Of a stretch of 64,000 nt of DNA, positions 52,073 through 60,866 are shown piece by piece; the first letter of the stretch is position 1; each line of letters starts with the position of its first letter. The stretch covers positions 33,264 through 97,263 of the forward strand of contig NZ_RZRU01000023.1 of NCBI RefSeq assembly GCF_003997495.1, written 5' to 3'. A program made the position numbers and the translations under genes. The notes below the pieces were generated by a model. It saw nothing but the letters and a program-made list of their open reading frames with translations. It ran no database searches and was not told where the DNA came from. The stretch is from Mesorhizobium sp. M7A.F.Ca.US.008.03.1.1 (GTDB lineage Bacteria > Pseudomonadota > Alphaproteobacteria > Rhizobiales > Rhizobiaceae).

Positions 52073-53854
52073 CTACACCAGTTCCCTGCCCTTGGCGTCG
52101 ATGGCGTTGGCCACCGCCTCGTCCGTCGCCTCGTCGGGCAACAGCATCTCGTTGTGCGCCTTGCCCGACGGGATCATCGGGAAGCAGTTGGCGAGCGTCG
52201 CCACGCGGCAATCGAACAGCACCGGCTTCCTGACCGAGATCATCTCCTTGATCGCGTCGTCCAGTTCGTCAGGCTTCTCGCAGCGAATGCCGTGGCCGCC
52301 ATAGGCCTCGGCCAGCTTGACGAAGTCCGGCATCGCCTCCGTGTAGGAATGCGACAGCCGGTTGCCGTGCAGCAGCTGCTGCCACTGCCGCACCATGCCC
52401 ATATACTGGTTGTTGAGGATGAAAATCTTGATCGGTGCATCGTGCTGCACGGCAGCGCTCATCTCCTGCATCGTCATCTGCACCGAAGCGTCGCCGGCGA
52501 TGTCGATGACCAGCGCGTCCGGATGCGCGATCTGAACGCCGAGTGCCGCCGGCAGGCCGTAGCCCATCGTGCCCAGCCCGCCCGACGTCATCCAGCGGTT
52601 CGGCTTCTCGAAATGATAATGCTGCGCCGCCCACATCTGGTGCTGGCCGACCTCGGTGGTGATGTAGGTGTCCATGCCCTTGGTCAGTTCGTAGAGCCGC
52701 TCGATGGCGTATTGCGGCATGATCACGTCGTTGTTCATCTTGTAGGCGAGCGAGTCGCGCGCACGCCATTTGGCGATCTGCTCCCACCAGGGGTAGAGCG
52801 CCTTCCTGTCGGCCTTGGCGCTCGCGCGCCACAGCCGCACCATATCCTCCAGCACCCGGCCGACATCACCGATGATCGGCACCTCGGTGTGGACGTTCTT
52901 GTTGATCGACGACGGATCAATGTCGATGTGGATCTTCTTCGAGTTCGGCGAGAATGCAGTGAGCCTGCCGGTGATGCGGTCGTCGAACCGCGCGCCGATG
53001 CAGATCATCACGTCGCAATCATGCATGGCCATGTTGGCTTCATAGGTGCCGTGCATGCCGAGCATGCCCATCCAGTTCTTGCCCGATGCCGGATAGGCAC
53101 CCAGGCCCATCAGCGTCGAGGTGATCGGGAACCCGGTGAGATCGACCAGTTCGCGCAGCAGATGGCTCGCCTCCGGACCGGAATTGATGACGCCGCCGCC
53201 GCTGTAGATGATCGGCTTCCTGGCTCCCGCCATCAGCTCGACCGCCGCCTTGATCTTTTCCAGGTCGCCCTGGACCTTGGGCTGGTAGCTGGTGCGCGGC
53301 GCGATCTGCGGCGGGACATAGAATCCCTTGGCGAACTGCACGTCCTTCGGGATATCGACGACAACCGGACCCGGACGGCCGGTGGTCGCGACATGGAAGG
53401 CCTCGTGGATGGTGGCGGCGAGCTCGTTGACGTCCTTCACCAGCCAGTTGTGCTTGGTGCAGGGGCGCGTGATGCCGACCGTATCGCATTCCTGAAAAGC
53501 GTCGGAGCCGATCAGCGAGGTCGGCACCTGCCCGGTCAGGCAGACCAGCGGGATCGAATCCATCAGGGCGTCCTGCAGCGGCGTCACCGCATTGGTGGCG
53601 CCGGGGCCCGACGTCACCAGCATGACACCGGCCTTGCCGGTGGAGCGCGCATAGCCTTCCGCGGCATGGCCGGCGCCCTGCTCGTGGCGCACCAGTATGT
53701 GCTCGACCTCGTCCTGCTGGAAGATCTCGTCATAGATCGGAAGGACAGCGCCGCCCGGATAGCCGAAGACATGCTTGACGCCATTGTCCTTCAGCGCCTG
53801 CACCACCATTTCGGCGCCCGTCATCTCGCGCCGCTCGTTCTGTCCGTTGCTCAT
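52073..53854 (-). CDS. ilvI: Acetolactate synthase large (catalytic) subunit
   Basis: This 593-residue thiamine-diphosphate enzyme condenses pyruvate in the first step of branched-chain amino acid synthesis. The catalytic glutamate lies in VRHEQGAGHAAEGYARSTGK near residues 55-74. The ThDP-Mg2+ motif is GDASVQMTMQEMSAAVQ near residues 458-474, with NNQYMGMVRQW after it. A leader peptide and a terminator hairpin precede it, so attenuation is likely. Some databases name the gene ilvB. Confidence 0.96.
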   Translation of the reverse strand: MSNGQNERREMTGAEMVVQALKDNGVKHVFGYPGGAVLPIYDEIFQQDEVEHILVRHEQGAGHAAEGYARSTGKAGVMLVTSGPGATNAVTPLQDALMDSIPLVCLTGQVPTSLIGSDAFQECDTVGITRPCTKHNWLVKDVNELAATIHEAFHVATTGRPGPVVVDIPKDVQFAKGFYVPPQIAPRTSYQPKVQGDLEKIKAAVELMAGARKPIIYSGGGVINSGPEASHLLRELVDLTGFPITSTLMGLGAYPASGKNWMGMLGMHGTYEANMAMHDCDVMICIGARFDDRITGRLTAFSPNSKKIHIDIDPSSINKNVHTEVPIIGDVGRVLEDMVRLWRASAKADRKALYPWWEQIAKWRARDSLAYKMNNDVIMPQYAIERLYELTKGMDTYITTEVGQHQMWAAQHYHFEKPNRWMTSGGLGTMGYGLPAALGVQIAHPDALVIDIAGDASVQMTMQEMSAAVQHDAPIKIFILNNQYMGMVRQWQQLLHGNRLSHSYTEAMPDFVKLAEAYGGHGIRCEKPDELDDAIKEMISVRKPVLFDCRVATLANCFPMIPSGKAHNEMLLPDEATDEAVANAIDAKGRELV

Positions 53855-53914
53855 CGGTCTGGTCCCGTACTGTCGCCATTGGGCGTTTGCTGGTCGTTTA
53901 GTCGTGTTTCAGGC

Positions 53915-53940
53915 AATAAAAAAGGCCCCCGAGGGAGCCT
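53915..53940 (-). terminator. Attenuator terminator upstream of ilvI
   Basis: Read on the minus strand, AGGCTCCC and GGGGGCCT form a GC-rich stem, followed by TTTTTTATT. It lies 60 bp before the ilvI ATG and 33 bp after the leader peptide stop, so it can end transcription before the structural gene. Confidence 0.85.
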
Positions 53941-53973
53941 GTGTCTTGCGCATGGGGGGTTTTCGCCCGGCGG

Positions 53974-54024
53974 TTACACCGCCTTGCCCACGCGCTTTCC
54001 TACGAGAATGAGTGCCGTTTTCAT
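53974..54024 (-). CDS. Putative ilvI leader peptide, 16 residues
   Basis: The minus strand encodes MKTALILVGKRVGKAV. Six of its 16 residues are leucine, isoleucine or valine, the products of the pathway. Its stop codon lies inside a perfect hairpin, GGCGGT/ACCGCC (53969-53983), which could alternate with the terminator at 53915-53940. A clear ribosome-binding site is not visible, so the start is uncertain. The arrangement fits ribosome-mediated attenuation of ilvI-ilvH. Confidence 0.7.
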   Translation of the reverse strand: MKTALILVGKRVGKAV

Positions 54025-54111
54025 GGTGGCGGACACTAAGGGCGGGAAAGGCGGCCTGTCAACGGGAAAAATCGCGCCGGCGCGCGCAGCGGGCCGGCGC
54101 GATTGCGGTGA

Positions 54112-55335
54112 TCAGCCCGGCGCCTTGCAGCGGGAAACGCGCGGATCGCATTTGGAAACCTTCCTGGCCTGCATCTTCGCTGGCGGATGGTGAGGTGCCA
54201 TCCTTGCCGGGCCATGGTGCTGGGGCATGTGCATTGCCAACGCCTGCTGATGCGGCTTTTGTTGCCCTGCACCGCGTGCTGGACGCTGCCCCGAAACCGG
54301 CTTGGCCGAACCCGGTTTGGCCGACGATTTGACAACGTTACGTCCATCGCCCGCGGTCCTGTCGGCATGCAGCTTGAGCGCATCGGCCTTCGCGCCGTTG
54401 CCGGCGGCCATCCGCTTGCGCACGGCGTCGCCAGGCTTCACGACGGCCGGATTGCTGGCAGCCACCGCGCCCGGATAAATGGCCTTGCCGCCGATCGCAG
54501 TCTTGGGGCCCGCCACGATTTGCCCCTTCCCGGTTGCATTGCCGGCAAGCTTCTTGATCTCCGCGCCCCTGGAAGCATCGAGCCGTGCACTGGCAAACAC
54601 GCCTTTGGGCGGAGGAACCAGTCTTGCCGCCTTGATCGATTCGATGACGGGCTTCGGGAGTTGCTGCAGCCGGGGTCCGGCATTGATTGCAACCACCTGA
54701 TTGCCAAGCCGCACATGCGGCGCATTGTTGACCACGACCGTCTGGTTGATGATCGTCGTGTTTCGCACGATGACGACGTTCTCCTGAACCGGCCGCACCA
54801 CCCTGACCAGATCGACCGCGCCGATCGCCGCCACAGGCACGAAACACCACCAGGCGTCGTCGAAGGCGACACCGACGTCGGGAGGCGCCGGAGCCCAGCC
54901 GACATCATTGCCACCCTGGCGCCAGACCACCCAGGCCGGCGCCCATTGATCGCCTGATATCCACACCCAGCCGAAATCGGGATCATAGGCCCAGCGGCCG
55001 TAGTGATAGACGACATCGCCGAATGGCTCGGTGGATTGCCAGTACCAGCCGTCGTCGGTCCAGACCCATCTGCCTTCGGTGTAGGGCCGCCATTCGGTAC
55101 GGACCGAGGGAACCCAGACATCGCCGAAGCGGCTGGAGGTTCGCCATCCGCCATAGTTCGAAAGCCTTTCGTGGACGGTGACGGAAATTTCCGCCGCATG
55201 CGCCTGCGTTGCGGGCAGCACCAGCGGGCCGGTCAGGGTCGCGCTCAAGGCCATGATCGCGGCCATTGCTGCAGCACGCCCACGCCGGCCGAGAGAGTGA
55301 AGTGAAGACGCTTCGATAAAGGGTATGATGATCAT
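54112..55335 (-). CDS. Exported DUF6600-like protein with basic tail
   Basis: This 407-residue protein has a signal peptide ending near residue 48 (ATQAHAAE). Residues about 50-160 hold the DUF6600-type Trp/Tyr-rich blocks such as WVPSVRTEWRPYTEGRWVW and GRWAYDPDFGWVWISG. The remainder is Ala/Pro/Lys rich and ends with a His-rich stretch and two cysteines. A GGAG site lies 7 bases before the ATG. It is probably periplasmic or attached to the envelope. Function is unknown. Confidence 0.82.
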   Translation of the reverse strand: MIIIPFIEASSLHSLGRRGRAAAMAAIMALSATLTGPLVLPATQAHAAEISVTVHERLSNYGGWRTSSRFGDVWVPSVRTEWRPYTEGRWVWTDDGWYWQSTEPFGDVVYHYGRWAYDPDFGWVWISGDQWAPAWVVWRQGGNDVGWAPAPPDVGVAFDDAWWCFVPVAAIGAVDLVRVVRPVQENVVIVRNTTIINQTVVVNNAPHVRLGNQVVAINAGPRLQQLPKPVIESIKAARLVPPPKGVFASARLDASRGAEIKKLAGNATGKGQIVAGPKTAIGGKAIYPGAVAASNPAVVKPGDAVRKRMAAGNGAKADALKLHADRTAGDGRNVVKSSAKPGSAKPVSGQRPARGAGQQKPHQQALAMHMPQHHGPARMAPHHPPAKMQARKVSKCDPRVSRCKAPG

Positions 55336-55686
55336 AACGGGCTCCAGAGTTCCGCATCCAGAAAATCCCGGGAACCGCCCTGTTGCCCGCCACCGCTTCC
55401 CGGCTTCTCACCGATCGGTTGTCATCGGCCTCGGTGACTGCATTGCGGCATTTGCCCATCAATTTTGCGCGACCGGCGCGGCATTCACAGATGGGACGTT
55501 CGTTTCCGGCGCCCGGGCGATTCCGAAACCGCCTGGCGATCCCATTTCGAGGATAGACTATTGAAATCGCTGGAAACTATGGTGGGGCGTGACGAGGGCC
55601 GCCATCTCTGGCGATACTTGATCGTCCGGCGGCAAGCCCGGCGGAGCCACCACCATGACGATCTGGATTTCACGGGAGGAAACCTG
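55336..55686. other. Divergent intergenic region before the SnoaL-FMO gene
   Basis: These 351 bp separate an exported protein gene, reading left, from the monooxygenase gene, reading right. I see no convincing gene, tRNA or strong palindrome. The monooxygenase frame is open upstream to 55465, but codon pattern and the GGGAGGA site at 55674-55680 argue for the start at 55687. Confidence 0.5.
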
Positions 55687-57489
55687 ATGCTCGACAAGGC
55701 CCCTAGCAAGAAACTGTCCGACCTGCTCGATCAGTTCGGCGCCGCGCTTGCTGCCAATGACATCGAGAAGGCGGTCGATTGCTTTCAAGAGGATTGCTAC
55801 TGGCGCGACCTCGTTACCTTCACCTGGAACATCAAGACCATGGAAGGCCGCGATCAGGTCCGCGACATGCTGAAAAGCCAGTTGTCGAACACCAAGCCAT
55901 CGCATTTTGCCATTGCCAAGGGCGAGGACGCGACCGAGAGCGGCGGGCTGATCGAGGGCTGGATCAGCTTCGAGACGGAGGTGGCACGTGGCTTCGGTCA
56001 TATCAGACTGAAAGACGGCAAGATCTGGACGCTGCTGACCACCATGGCCGAACTGAAAGGCCACGAGGAGCCGGCAGGCTTCGCGCGGCCGATGGGCACC
56101 AGGCACGGCTCGGGCAAGAACCGTCCGACATGGAAAGAAGAACGCGAGAGGGAGGCCGCCGAGCTCGGCTTTAAGACGCAGCCCTATACGGTCATCATCG
56201 GTGGCGGCCAGGGCGGTATCGCGCTCGGCGCAAGGCTGCGGCAACTCGGTGTGCCGACCATCATCATCGAGAAGAACGAGCGGGCCGGCGACAGCTGGCG
56301 CAAGCGCTACAAGTCGCTGTGCCTGCATGACCCGGTCTGGTACGACCATCTGCCCTATATCGATTTCCCAAAGAACTGGCCTGTCTTCTCGCCCAAGGAC
56401 AAGATCGGCGACTGGCTGGAAATGTACACCAAGGTGATGGAGCTGAATTACTGGTCCTCGACCGAGGCCAAAAGCGCTTCCTATGACGACAAGAAGAAGG
56501 AATGGACCGTTGTCGTCCACCGCGATGGCAAGGACATCACGCTGAGGCCCAAGCAGTTGGTGCTGGCGACTGGACAATCCGGCAAGGCCAATCTGCCAAA
56601 ATTCAAGGGCATGGAAACCTTCAAGGGCGATCAGCACCACTCCTCGAAGCATCCGGGTCCCGACGCCTATGCCGGCAAAAAGGCCGTTGTAATCGGCTCC
56701 AACAATTCCGCCCATGACATCGCTGCGGCACTTTGGGAAGCCGGCGCCGACGTCACCATGGTGCAGCGCTCCAGTACCCACATCTCCCGGTCCGACACGT
56801 TGATGGAAATCGGACTGGGTTCGCTCTATTCGGAGCAGGCGCTGCAGAATGGCATCACCACGGCCAAGGCCGATCTCATCTTCGCTTCGCTGCCCTACAA
56901 GATCCTGCACGAGTTCCAGATCCCGGCCTATGCCGAGATGAAGAAACGCGACGCGGCCTTCTACAAGGGGCTGGAAAAGGCCGGCTTCATGCTCGACTGG
57001 GGCGACGACGAATCCGGCCTGTTCATGAAGTACCTCAGGCGCGGCTCTGGCTATTACATCGATGTCGGCGCCTCGCAGCTGGTCATCGATGGTTCGATCA
57101 AGCTGAAGAGCGGCGTCGACGTCGAAGAGATCAAGCAACACTCGGTTCTGCTCAGCGACGGGTCGGAACTGCCTGCGGACCTCATCGTCTACGCCACCGG
57201 CTACGGCTCGATGAACGGCTGGGCCGCCGATCTGATATCGCGCGAGACCGCCGACAAGGTCGGCAAATGCTGGGGCCTCGGCTCGAACACCACCAAGGAT
57301 CCCGGCCCCTGGGAAGGCGAATTGCGCAACATGTGGAAGCCGACGCAACAGGAAGCACTGTGGTTCCACGGCGGCAACCTGCATCAGTCGCGCCACTATT
57401 CGCAATTCCTGTCGCTGCAGTTGAAGGCAAGGCAGGCAGGCCTGCCGACGCCGGTCTACGGGCTGCAGCAGGTCCATCACAAGGGATAG
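55687..57489 (+). CDS. SnoaL-like domain fused to a flavin-containing monooxygenase
   Basis: This 600-residue protein has an N-terminal SnoaL/NTF2-like domain (about residues 1-135; DCFQEDCYWRDLVTFTWNIK) and a C-terminal FAD/NADPH monooxygenase domain. The FAD motif is VIIGGGQGGIALGARLRQLG near residues 171-190. The NADPH motif is VVIGSNNSAHDIAAALWEAG near residues 336-355. FASLPYKILHEFQIPAYAEM lies between. YATGY near the end is typical of the FMO family. The substrate is unknown. Good ribosome-binding site GGGAGGA. Confidence 0.92.
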   Translation: MLDKAPSKKLSDLLDQFGAALAANDIEKAVDCFQEDCYWRDLVTFTWNIKTMEGRDQVRDMLKSQLSNTKPSHFAIAKGEDATESGGLIEGWISFETEVARGFGHIRLKDGKIWTLLTTMAELKGHEEPAGFARPMGTRHGSGKNRPTWKEEREREAAELGFKTQPYTVIIGGGQGGIALGARLRQLGVPTIIIEKNERAGDSWRKRYKSLCLHDPVWYDHLPYIDFPKNWPVFSPKDKIGDWLEMYTKVMELNYWSSTEAKSASYDDKKKEWTVVVHRDGKDITLRPKQLVLATGQSGKANLPKFKGMETFKGDQHHSSKHPGPDAYAGKKAVVIGSNNSAHDIAAALWEAGADVTMVQRSSTHISRSDTLMEIGLGSLYSEQALQNGITTAKADLIFASLPYKILHEFQIPAYAEMKKRDAAFYKGLEKAGFMLDWGDDESGLFMKYLRRGSGYYIDVGASQLVIDGSIKLKSGVDVEEIKQHSVLLSDGSELPADLIVYATGYGSMNGWAADLISRETADKVGKCWGLGSNTTKDPGPWEGELRNMWKPTQQEALWFHGGNLHQSRHYSQFLSLQLKARQAGLPTPVYGLQQVHHKG

Positions 57490-57499
57490 CCGAGCGCCA

Positions 57500-57551
57500 T
57501 TCCGGCAAAGCCGGAAGAAACAAGGAGGCACGGCTTGCACCCTGCCTCCTT
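57500..57551. terminator. Two hairpins between convergent genes
   Basis: TTCCGGC/GCCGGAA (57500-57516) is followed by AAGGAGGC/GCCTCCTT (57522-57529 and 57544-57551). Both lie in the 72-bp gap between the FMO gene and the convergent HD-domain gene, where they may end transcription from both sides. Confidence 0.6.
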
Positions 57552-57561
57552 TCTCGAGGAA

Positions 57562-58149
57562 TTACGCCGGCTTGCCCGCCGCGAACTGCGTCACCACCCG
57601 CTGCAGCAGCGGCACGTAATCGCGAAATGTCCGTGTCTTCATGTTGGCGATCTTGCCGCTCTCGTCCCAGATGCGGACCCGGACCGCTTCCTCATGGAAG
57701 GGGTTCTTGCGGAACTCGGCAACCTCCTCGGCACTCATGGGCCCGCCTTGCAGCGACAGCGTATGAACCGAGGCCTGCGAAAGCTTGCCGAAATAGGTCG
57801 GGTCGGCAGCGCAGAGATAGCGCTTGGCCGCGACATGCAGCCTGACGCATTCGACGATGACCGGTGGAAAGAACGGTGCCAGCACCTCGCCGCCGGCCTC
57901 GTCATGATGCTTGTCTTCTACATCCTCGGGCGAATAGGTGCCGAACTCGCTGGTGTAGTGACCGATGTCGTGCAGCAGCGCCGCCGCAACCAGTTCGTCC
58001 GGCGCGCCGTCCTTTTCGGCGAACCAGGCGCCCTGCAGCATGTGCTCCGACATGGTGACGGGTTCGCCGAGATAGGATTCTGCGCCCCGGCGCTCGAAGA
58101 TGTCGGCAATGAATTCGACGATGGTGTCCGCGTTCAAATCCTGGCTCAT
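57562..58149 (-). CDS. HD-domain phosphonate oxygenase, PhnZ/TmpB-like
   Basis: This 195-residue protein matches the HDIG-type proteins of phosphonate degradation operons. In PhnZ and TmpB a mixed-valence di-iron HD site cleaves the C-P bond of a 1-hydroxyphosphonate. The expected residues are visible: Tyr 26 and Glu 29 (YLGE), His 36, His 60-Asp 61 with His 64 (LLHDIGH), His 81/82, His 105 and a later WDESGK aspartate. Its start overlaps the dioxygenase gene upstream by 4 bp, so both act together. Substrate inferred from context only. Confidence 0.9.
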   Translation of the reverse strand: MSQDLNADTIVEFIADIFERRGAESYLGEPVTMSEHMLQGAWFAEKDGAPDELVAAALLHDIGHYTSEFGTYSPEDVEDKHHDEAGGEVLAPFFPPVIVECVRLHVAAKRYLCAADPTYFGKLSQASVHTLSLQGGPMSAEEVAEFRKNPFHEEAVRVRIWDESGKIANMKTRTFRDYVPLLQRVVTQFAAGKPA

Positions 58150-59297
58150 TCCGCCGCCTCCTTGAACCCGTGCTCGATCGCCGCGAGCGTCGATAGCAAA
58201 CCGTCCTTGTCGGCGTAGCAGCCCTGCAGCCAGCGCTTGCCGGTACCGGAAAATGCCTTGCGCGCATGCATGACGCGCGTGTTGTCGACGATGAACGCCT
58301 GCCCCGCTTCCAGCTTGAACGTCACCTCGAAGGATGGATCCTCGATCAGTTCGGCGAACCGGCGATAGGCGGCATAGTACGCTTCCATGTCGGCGAACGA
58401 AACGTCGACCGTCGGCGCCAGCGAGCGGTTGTTGAAGCGTATGCAGATCAGCTCGCCATCGGGCCCGAGCTCGATCATCGGCCGCTTCGCCTGCAGCCGA
58501 ACGCCGGAAGAGCCGGCATATTCGAAGCGCGCCGGGCATGAGCTCAGCAGCCGGAAACCTTCCGGGTTCTCAGCCTGCAGCGCAGCCGCGACAGCAAACC
58601 CGTCGACGACGCTGGATTCGCCGCCCTCAACCGTATTCTCGATGCAGGACAGGATCTGCAGCGTCGGCACGGGGTCGCGATAGGGGTTGTCGGTGTGCGC
58701 CTGGAGGCCGAGATTGGTGTAGGCGAGATTGTTCGGATTGACCTCGGCGCGCACTTCGAACCAGCGGCCGTAATTGGTCTCCCTGATATAGCCGAACAGA
58801 TCGGACACTTTGCACAGCGCCCCGGATTCGGCCGGCAGATCGTCCATCACCGCAAAACCATAGGCTTTCACCGCCGACAGCCACTGCCGCAAGACGGCTT
58901 GATCGCCGCTGGCAGCAGAATAACCGGCGCGCGGCACCGAATTCTGCATGGTGGCCTTGGTCCATCGCAAGATATCCTCGCCTGTCCAGCCAGGCCGGCG
59001 CGCCTCACGGCGATCATAGGTGTTGGCGCGCAGCCATGACGCGGGAAAGCTGACCGTCTTCTGCTCGGGCACGAAGCTGACTTCCAGGGCGCCGCCCTTG
59101 ACCGATGCGGCACCGATCCTGGTGCCGGCGGGAATGTCGAGAATGGTGATCAGCCGTTGGCCGTTGCCGGCGCTGCGCGTCTTGTCGTCCAGCGCATTGT
59201 CGCGCAGCCACACGGCATGAAAATGGCTGCGCGTCCCGTCCTGCCAGCCAAGTTCGATTGTTCTGCCTTCGTCGCCGATCAGCGCGTGGGTGAGCAT
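58146..59297 (-). CDS. TauD/TfdA-family dioxygenase, TmpA-like
   Basis: This 383-residue Fe(II)/2-oxoglutarate dioxygenase resembles gamma-butyrobetaine hydroxylase and TmpA. TmpA hydroxylates 2-trimethylaminoethylphosphonate at C-1. The N-terminal GBBH-like domain (about residues 10-100) keeps HAVWLRDNALDD but lacks the zinc-binding cysteines seen after WLRDN in gamma-butyrobetaine hydroxylase. The iron ligands are His 201 and Asp 203 (QAHTDNPYRDP) and His 344 (RVMHAR). It is followed by the HD oxygenase and is divergent from a LysR gene. Confidence 0.9.
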   Translation of the reverse strand: MLTHALIGDEGRTIELGWQDGTRSHFHAVWLRDNALDDKTRSAGNGQRLITILDIPAGTRIGAASVKGGALEVSFVPEQKTVSFPASWLRANTYDRREARRPGWTGEDILRWTKATMQNSVPRAGYSAASGDQAVLRQWLSAVKAYGFAVMDDLPAESGALCKVSDLFGYIRETNYGRWFEVRAEVNPNNLAYTNLGLQAHTDNPYRDPVPTLQILSCIENTVEGGESSVVDGFAVAAALQAENPEGFRLLSSCPARFEYAGSSGVRLQAKRPMIELGPDGELICIRFNNRSLAPTVDVSFADMEAYYAAYRRFAELIEDPSFEVTFKLEAGQAFIVDNTRVMHARKAFSGTGKRWLQGCYADKDGLLSTLAAIEHGFKEAAE

Positions 59298-59417
59298 GGA
59301 GATCCGTTCCTGTCCTTTGCGTCCCCGCGCCTTATCCGCAGGGTTTCGATTGCATGGTGATCGCGCGACAGGCATAACTCAAATTATCATTTTTTGGCCA
59401 ATGACCGCAGAACACTA

Positions 59418-60296
59418 ATGACTCGAGCAAACCCACCCTTGCCGCCTCTGGACTGGCTGCGCAGTTTCGAGGCGGCGGCGCGGCTGTCGAATTTCACCGC
59501 GGCGGCAGGCGAGCTTGGCCTCACCCAGGCGGCCGTCAGCCAGCACATCCGGTTTCTCGAGGAGCGGCTGAAGACACGTTTGTTTTCGCGGCTGGCGCGC
59601 GGCGTCGCGCTGTCGCCGGAGGGTGCGGCCTACCTGCCCCACATCCAGTCGGCCTTCGCCACCATCGGCAACAGCACCGCGGAACTGTTCGAGCCACGCG
59701 CGGTCCAGACCGTGACCATCCGGGCGCCGATCTCCTTTGCCTTGCTGATGCTGGTTCCGGCGCTGCCCGTTCTGGCAAAGGCACTGCCGCGCATCCAGCT
59801 CGACCTGGTGACGATCCATCGCCCTGCTGACTACGATCTGCCGGGCTCGGTGCTCGACATCCGCTTCGGCAACGGATCGTTCCCCGGACGCGAAGCCGAC
59901 AGGCTGACCGCCGAGCGGCTCGTGCCGGTGGCGTCGCCGGGCTTGACCGGCGTCGCGGACTGGACCTCCCTGCCGCTGCTTCTGGTTGCCGGCGCGCGCG
60001 AGATGTGGGCGGAATGGTTCGCCGCCGCCGGGCTGGCCGGCCACCCCAGGCGATCGCACCGCTTCGACAGTTTCGTTGCCGCCATGGAAGCGGCCAAGGC
60101 CGACGCCGGCGTGCTTTTGGGCTCGCGGCCGCTGGTCGACGCGGCGCTCGACAGCAAGACGCTGGTCAGGCTTTCCGACTACGAACTCTCCAGCACATCG
60201 GGGCATTTCCTGACCAAGGCGTCGACAGCGCGCCTGACCGGTGCCGAACAGGATTTCCGCAACTGGCTGCTGTCGCGCCTCTCCGCGCCGGCATGA
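59418..60296 (+). CDS. LysR family transcriptional regulator (GcvA-like)
   Basis: This 292-residue regulator has the N-terminal helix-turn-helix LSNFTAAAGELGLTQAAVSQ near residues 24-43 and a periplasmic-binding-like effector domain. It resembles GcvA-type LysR proteins. The ATG at 59418 is chosen because it starts shortly before the PLDWLRSFEAAARL segment; TTG at 59394 is an alternative. It is divergent from the phosphonate dioxygenase gene with a 120-bp gap, so it probably regulates that operon. Confidence 0.92.
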   Translation: MTRANPPLPPLDWLRSFEAAARLSNFTAAAGELGLTQAAVSQHIRFLEERLKTRLFSRLARGVALSPEGAAYLPHIQSAFATIGNSTAELFEPRAVQTVTIRAPISFALLMLVPALPVLAKALPRIQLDLVTIHRPADYDLPGSVLDIRFGNGSFPGREADRLTAERLVPVASPGLTGVADWTSLPLLLVAGAREMWAEWFAAAGLAGHPRRSHRFDSFVAAMEAAKADAGVLLGSRPLVDAALDSKTLVRLSDYELSSTSGHFLTKASTARLTGAEQDFRNWLLSRLSAPA

Positions 60297-60300
60297 CCGG

Positions 60301-60861
60301 TTACGAGATTGGCCCGATCCGCTTCCAGTAGATCAGCGTGCCGGTCAGCTCGCCATGCGGCTTCAGTGCATAGTCCGGTATCTCACCGGCCAGCGTGAAG
60401 CCAAGCTTTTCATAGAGGCCTGAAGCGCCCTCCTCGGTTGCCGTGTCCAGAACCAGCAGCGTGCGGCCCTTCTCCACGGCGAGGCTCTCGGCGGCCCGCA
60501 TCAGGCGCGTTCCCACACCCCTGCCCCGGCAATCGACTGATGTCATCAGCTTGGCGATCTCGGCCCGGTGCGGCTGGTTGGGCGGACAGTCGAGCAGCAA
60601 GGTCACGGTACCGACCAGGTTCTTGCCGTCCCAGGCGCCAAGCACCGCTCGTTCGCCCCTTGCCGCCGCGGCCAGCGATTTCTCCCAGAACGCCCTTGCC
60701 GCCTGCGGTGCCAACGGATGCATGAAGCTGACCGATCCGCCTGCCGCCACCGTTGCGACCAGCAATTCGGCCAGCATGTCCTGCGTCTCGGCAGCCGGGT
60801 CAAGGGTTGCGATCTCGATCGAATTCATGTGCAGGACATCCTGTGATAGAAGCTGACGCAT
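60301..60861 (-). CDS. GNAT family N-acetyltransferase
   Basis: This 186-residue protein has the GNAT acetyl-CoA motif RGRGVGTRLMRAAESLAVEKG near residues 116-135 (pattern RxRGxG) and the C-terminal GLYEKLGFTLAGEIPDYAL. The ATG at 60861 has GGAG 8 bases upstream. It is the last of three genes on the minus strand (XRE-cupin, hypothetical, GNAT) with gaps of 4-5 bp. Substrate unknown. Confidence 0.92.
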   Translation of the reverse strand: MRQLLSQDVLHMNSIEIATLDPAAETQDMLAELLVATVAAGGSVSFMHPLAPQAARAFWEKSLAAAARGERAVLGAWDGKNLVGTVTLLLDCPPNQPHRAEIAKLMTSVDCRGRGVGTRLMRAAESLAVEKGRTLLVLDTATEEGASGLYEKLGFTLAGEIPDYALKPHGELTGTLIYWKRIGPIS

Positions 60862-60866
60862 CGCTG

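Noticed and set aside
55558..57540. A 660-codon open frame antisense to the SnoaL-FMO gene
   Set aside because: The sense frame has clear FAD and NADPH motifs and a ribosome-binding site, and the antisense frame has none.
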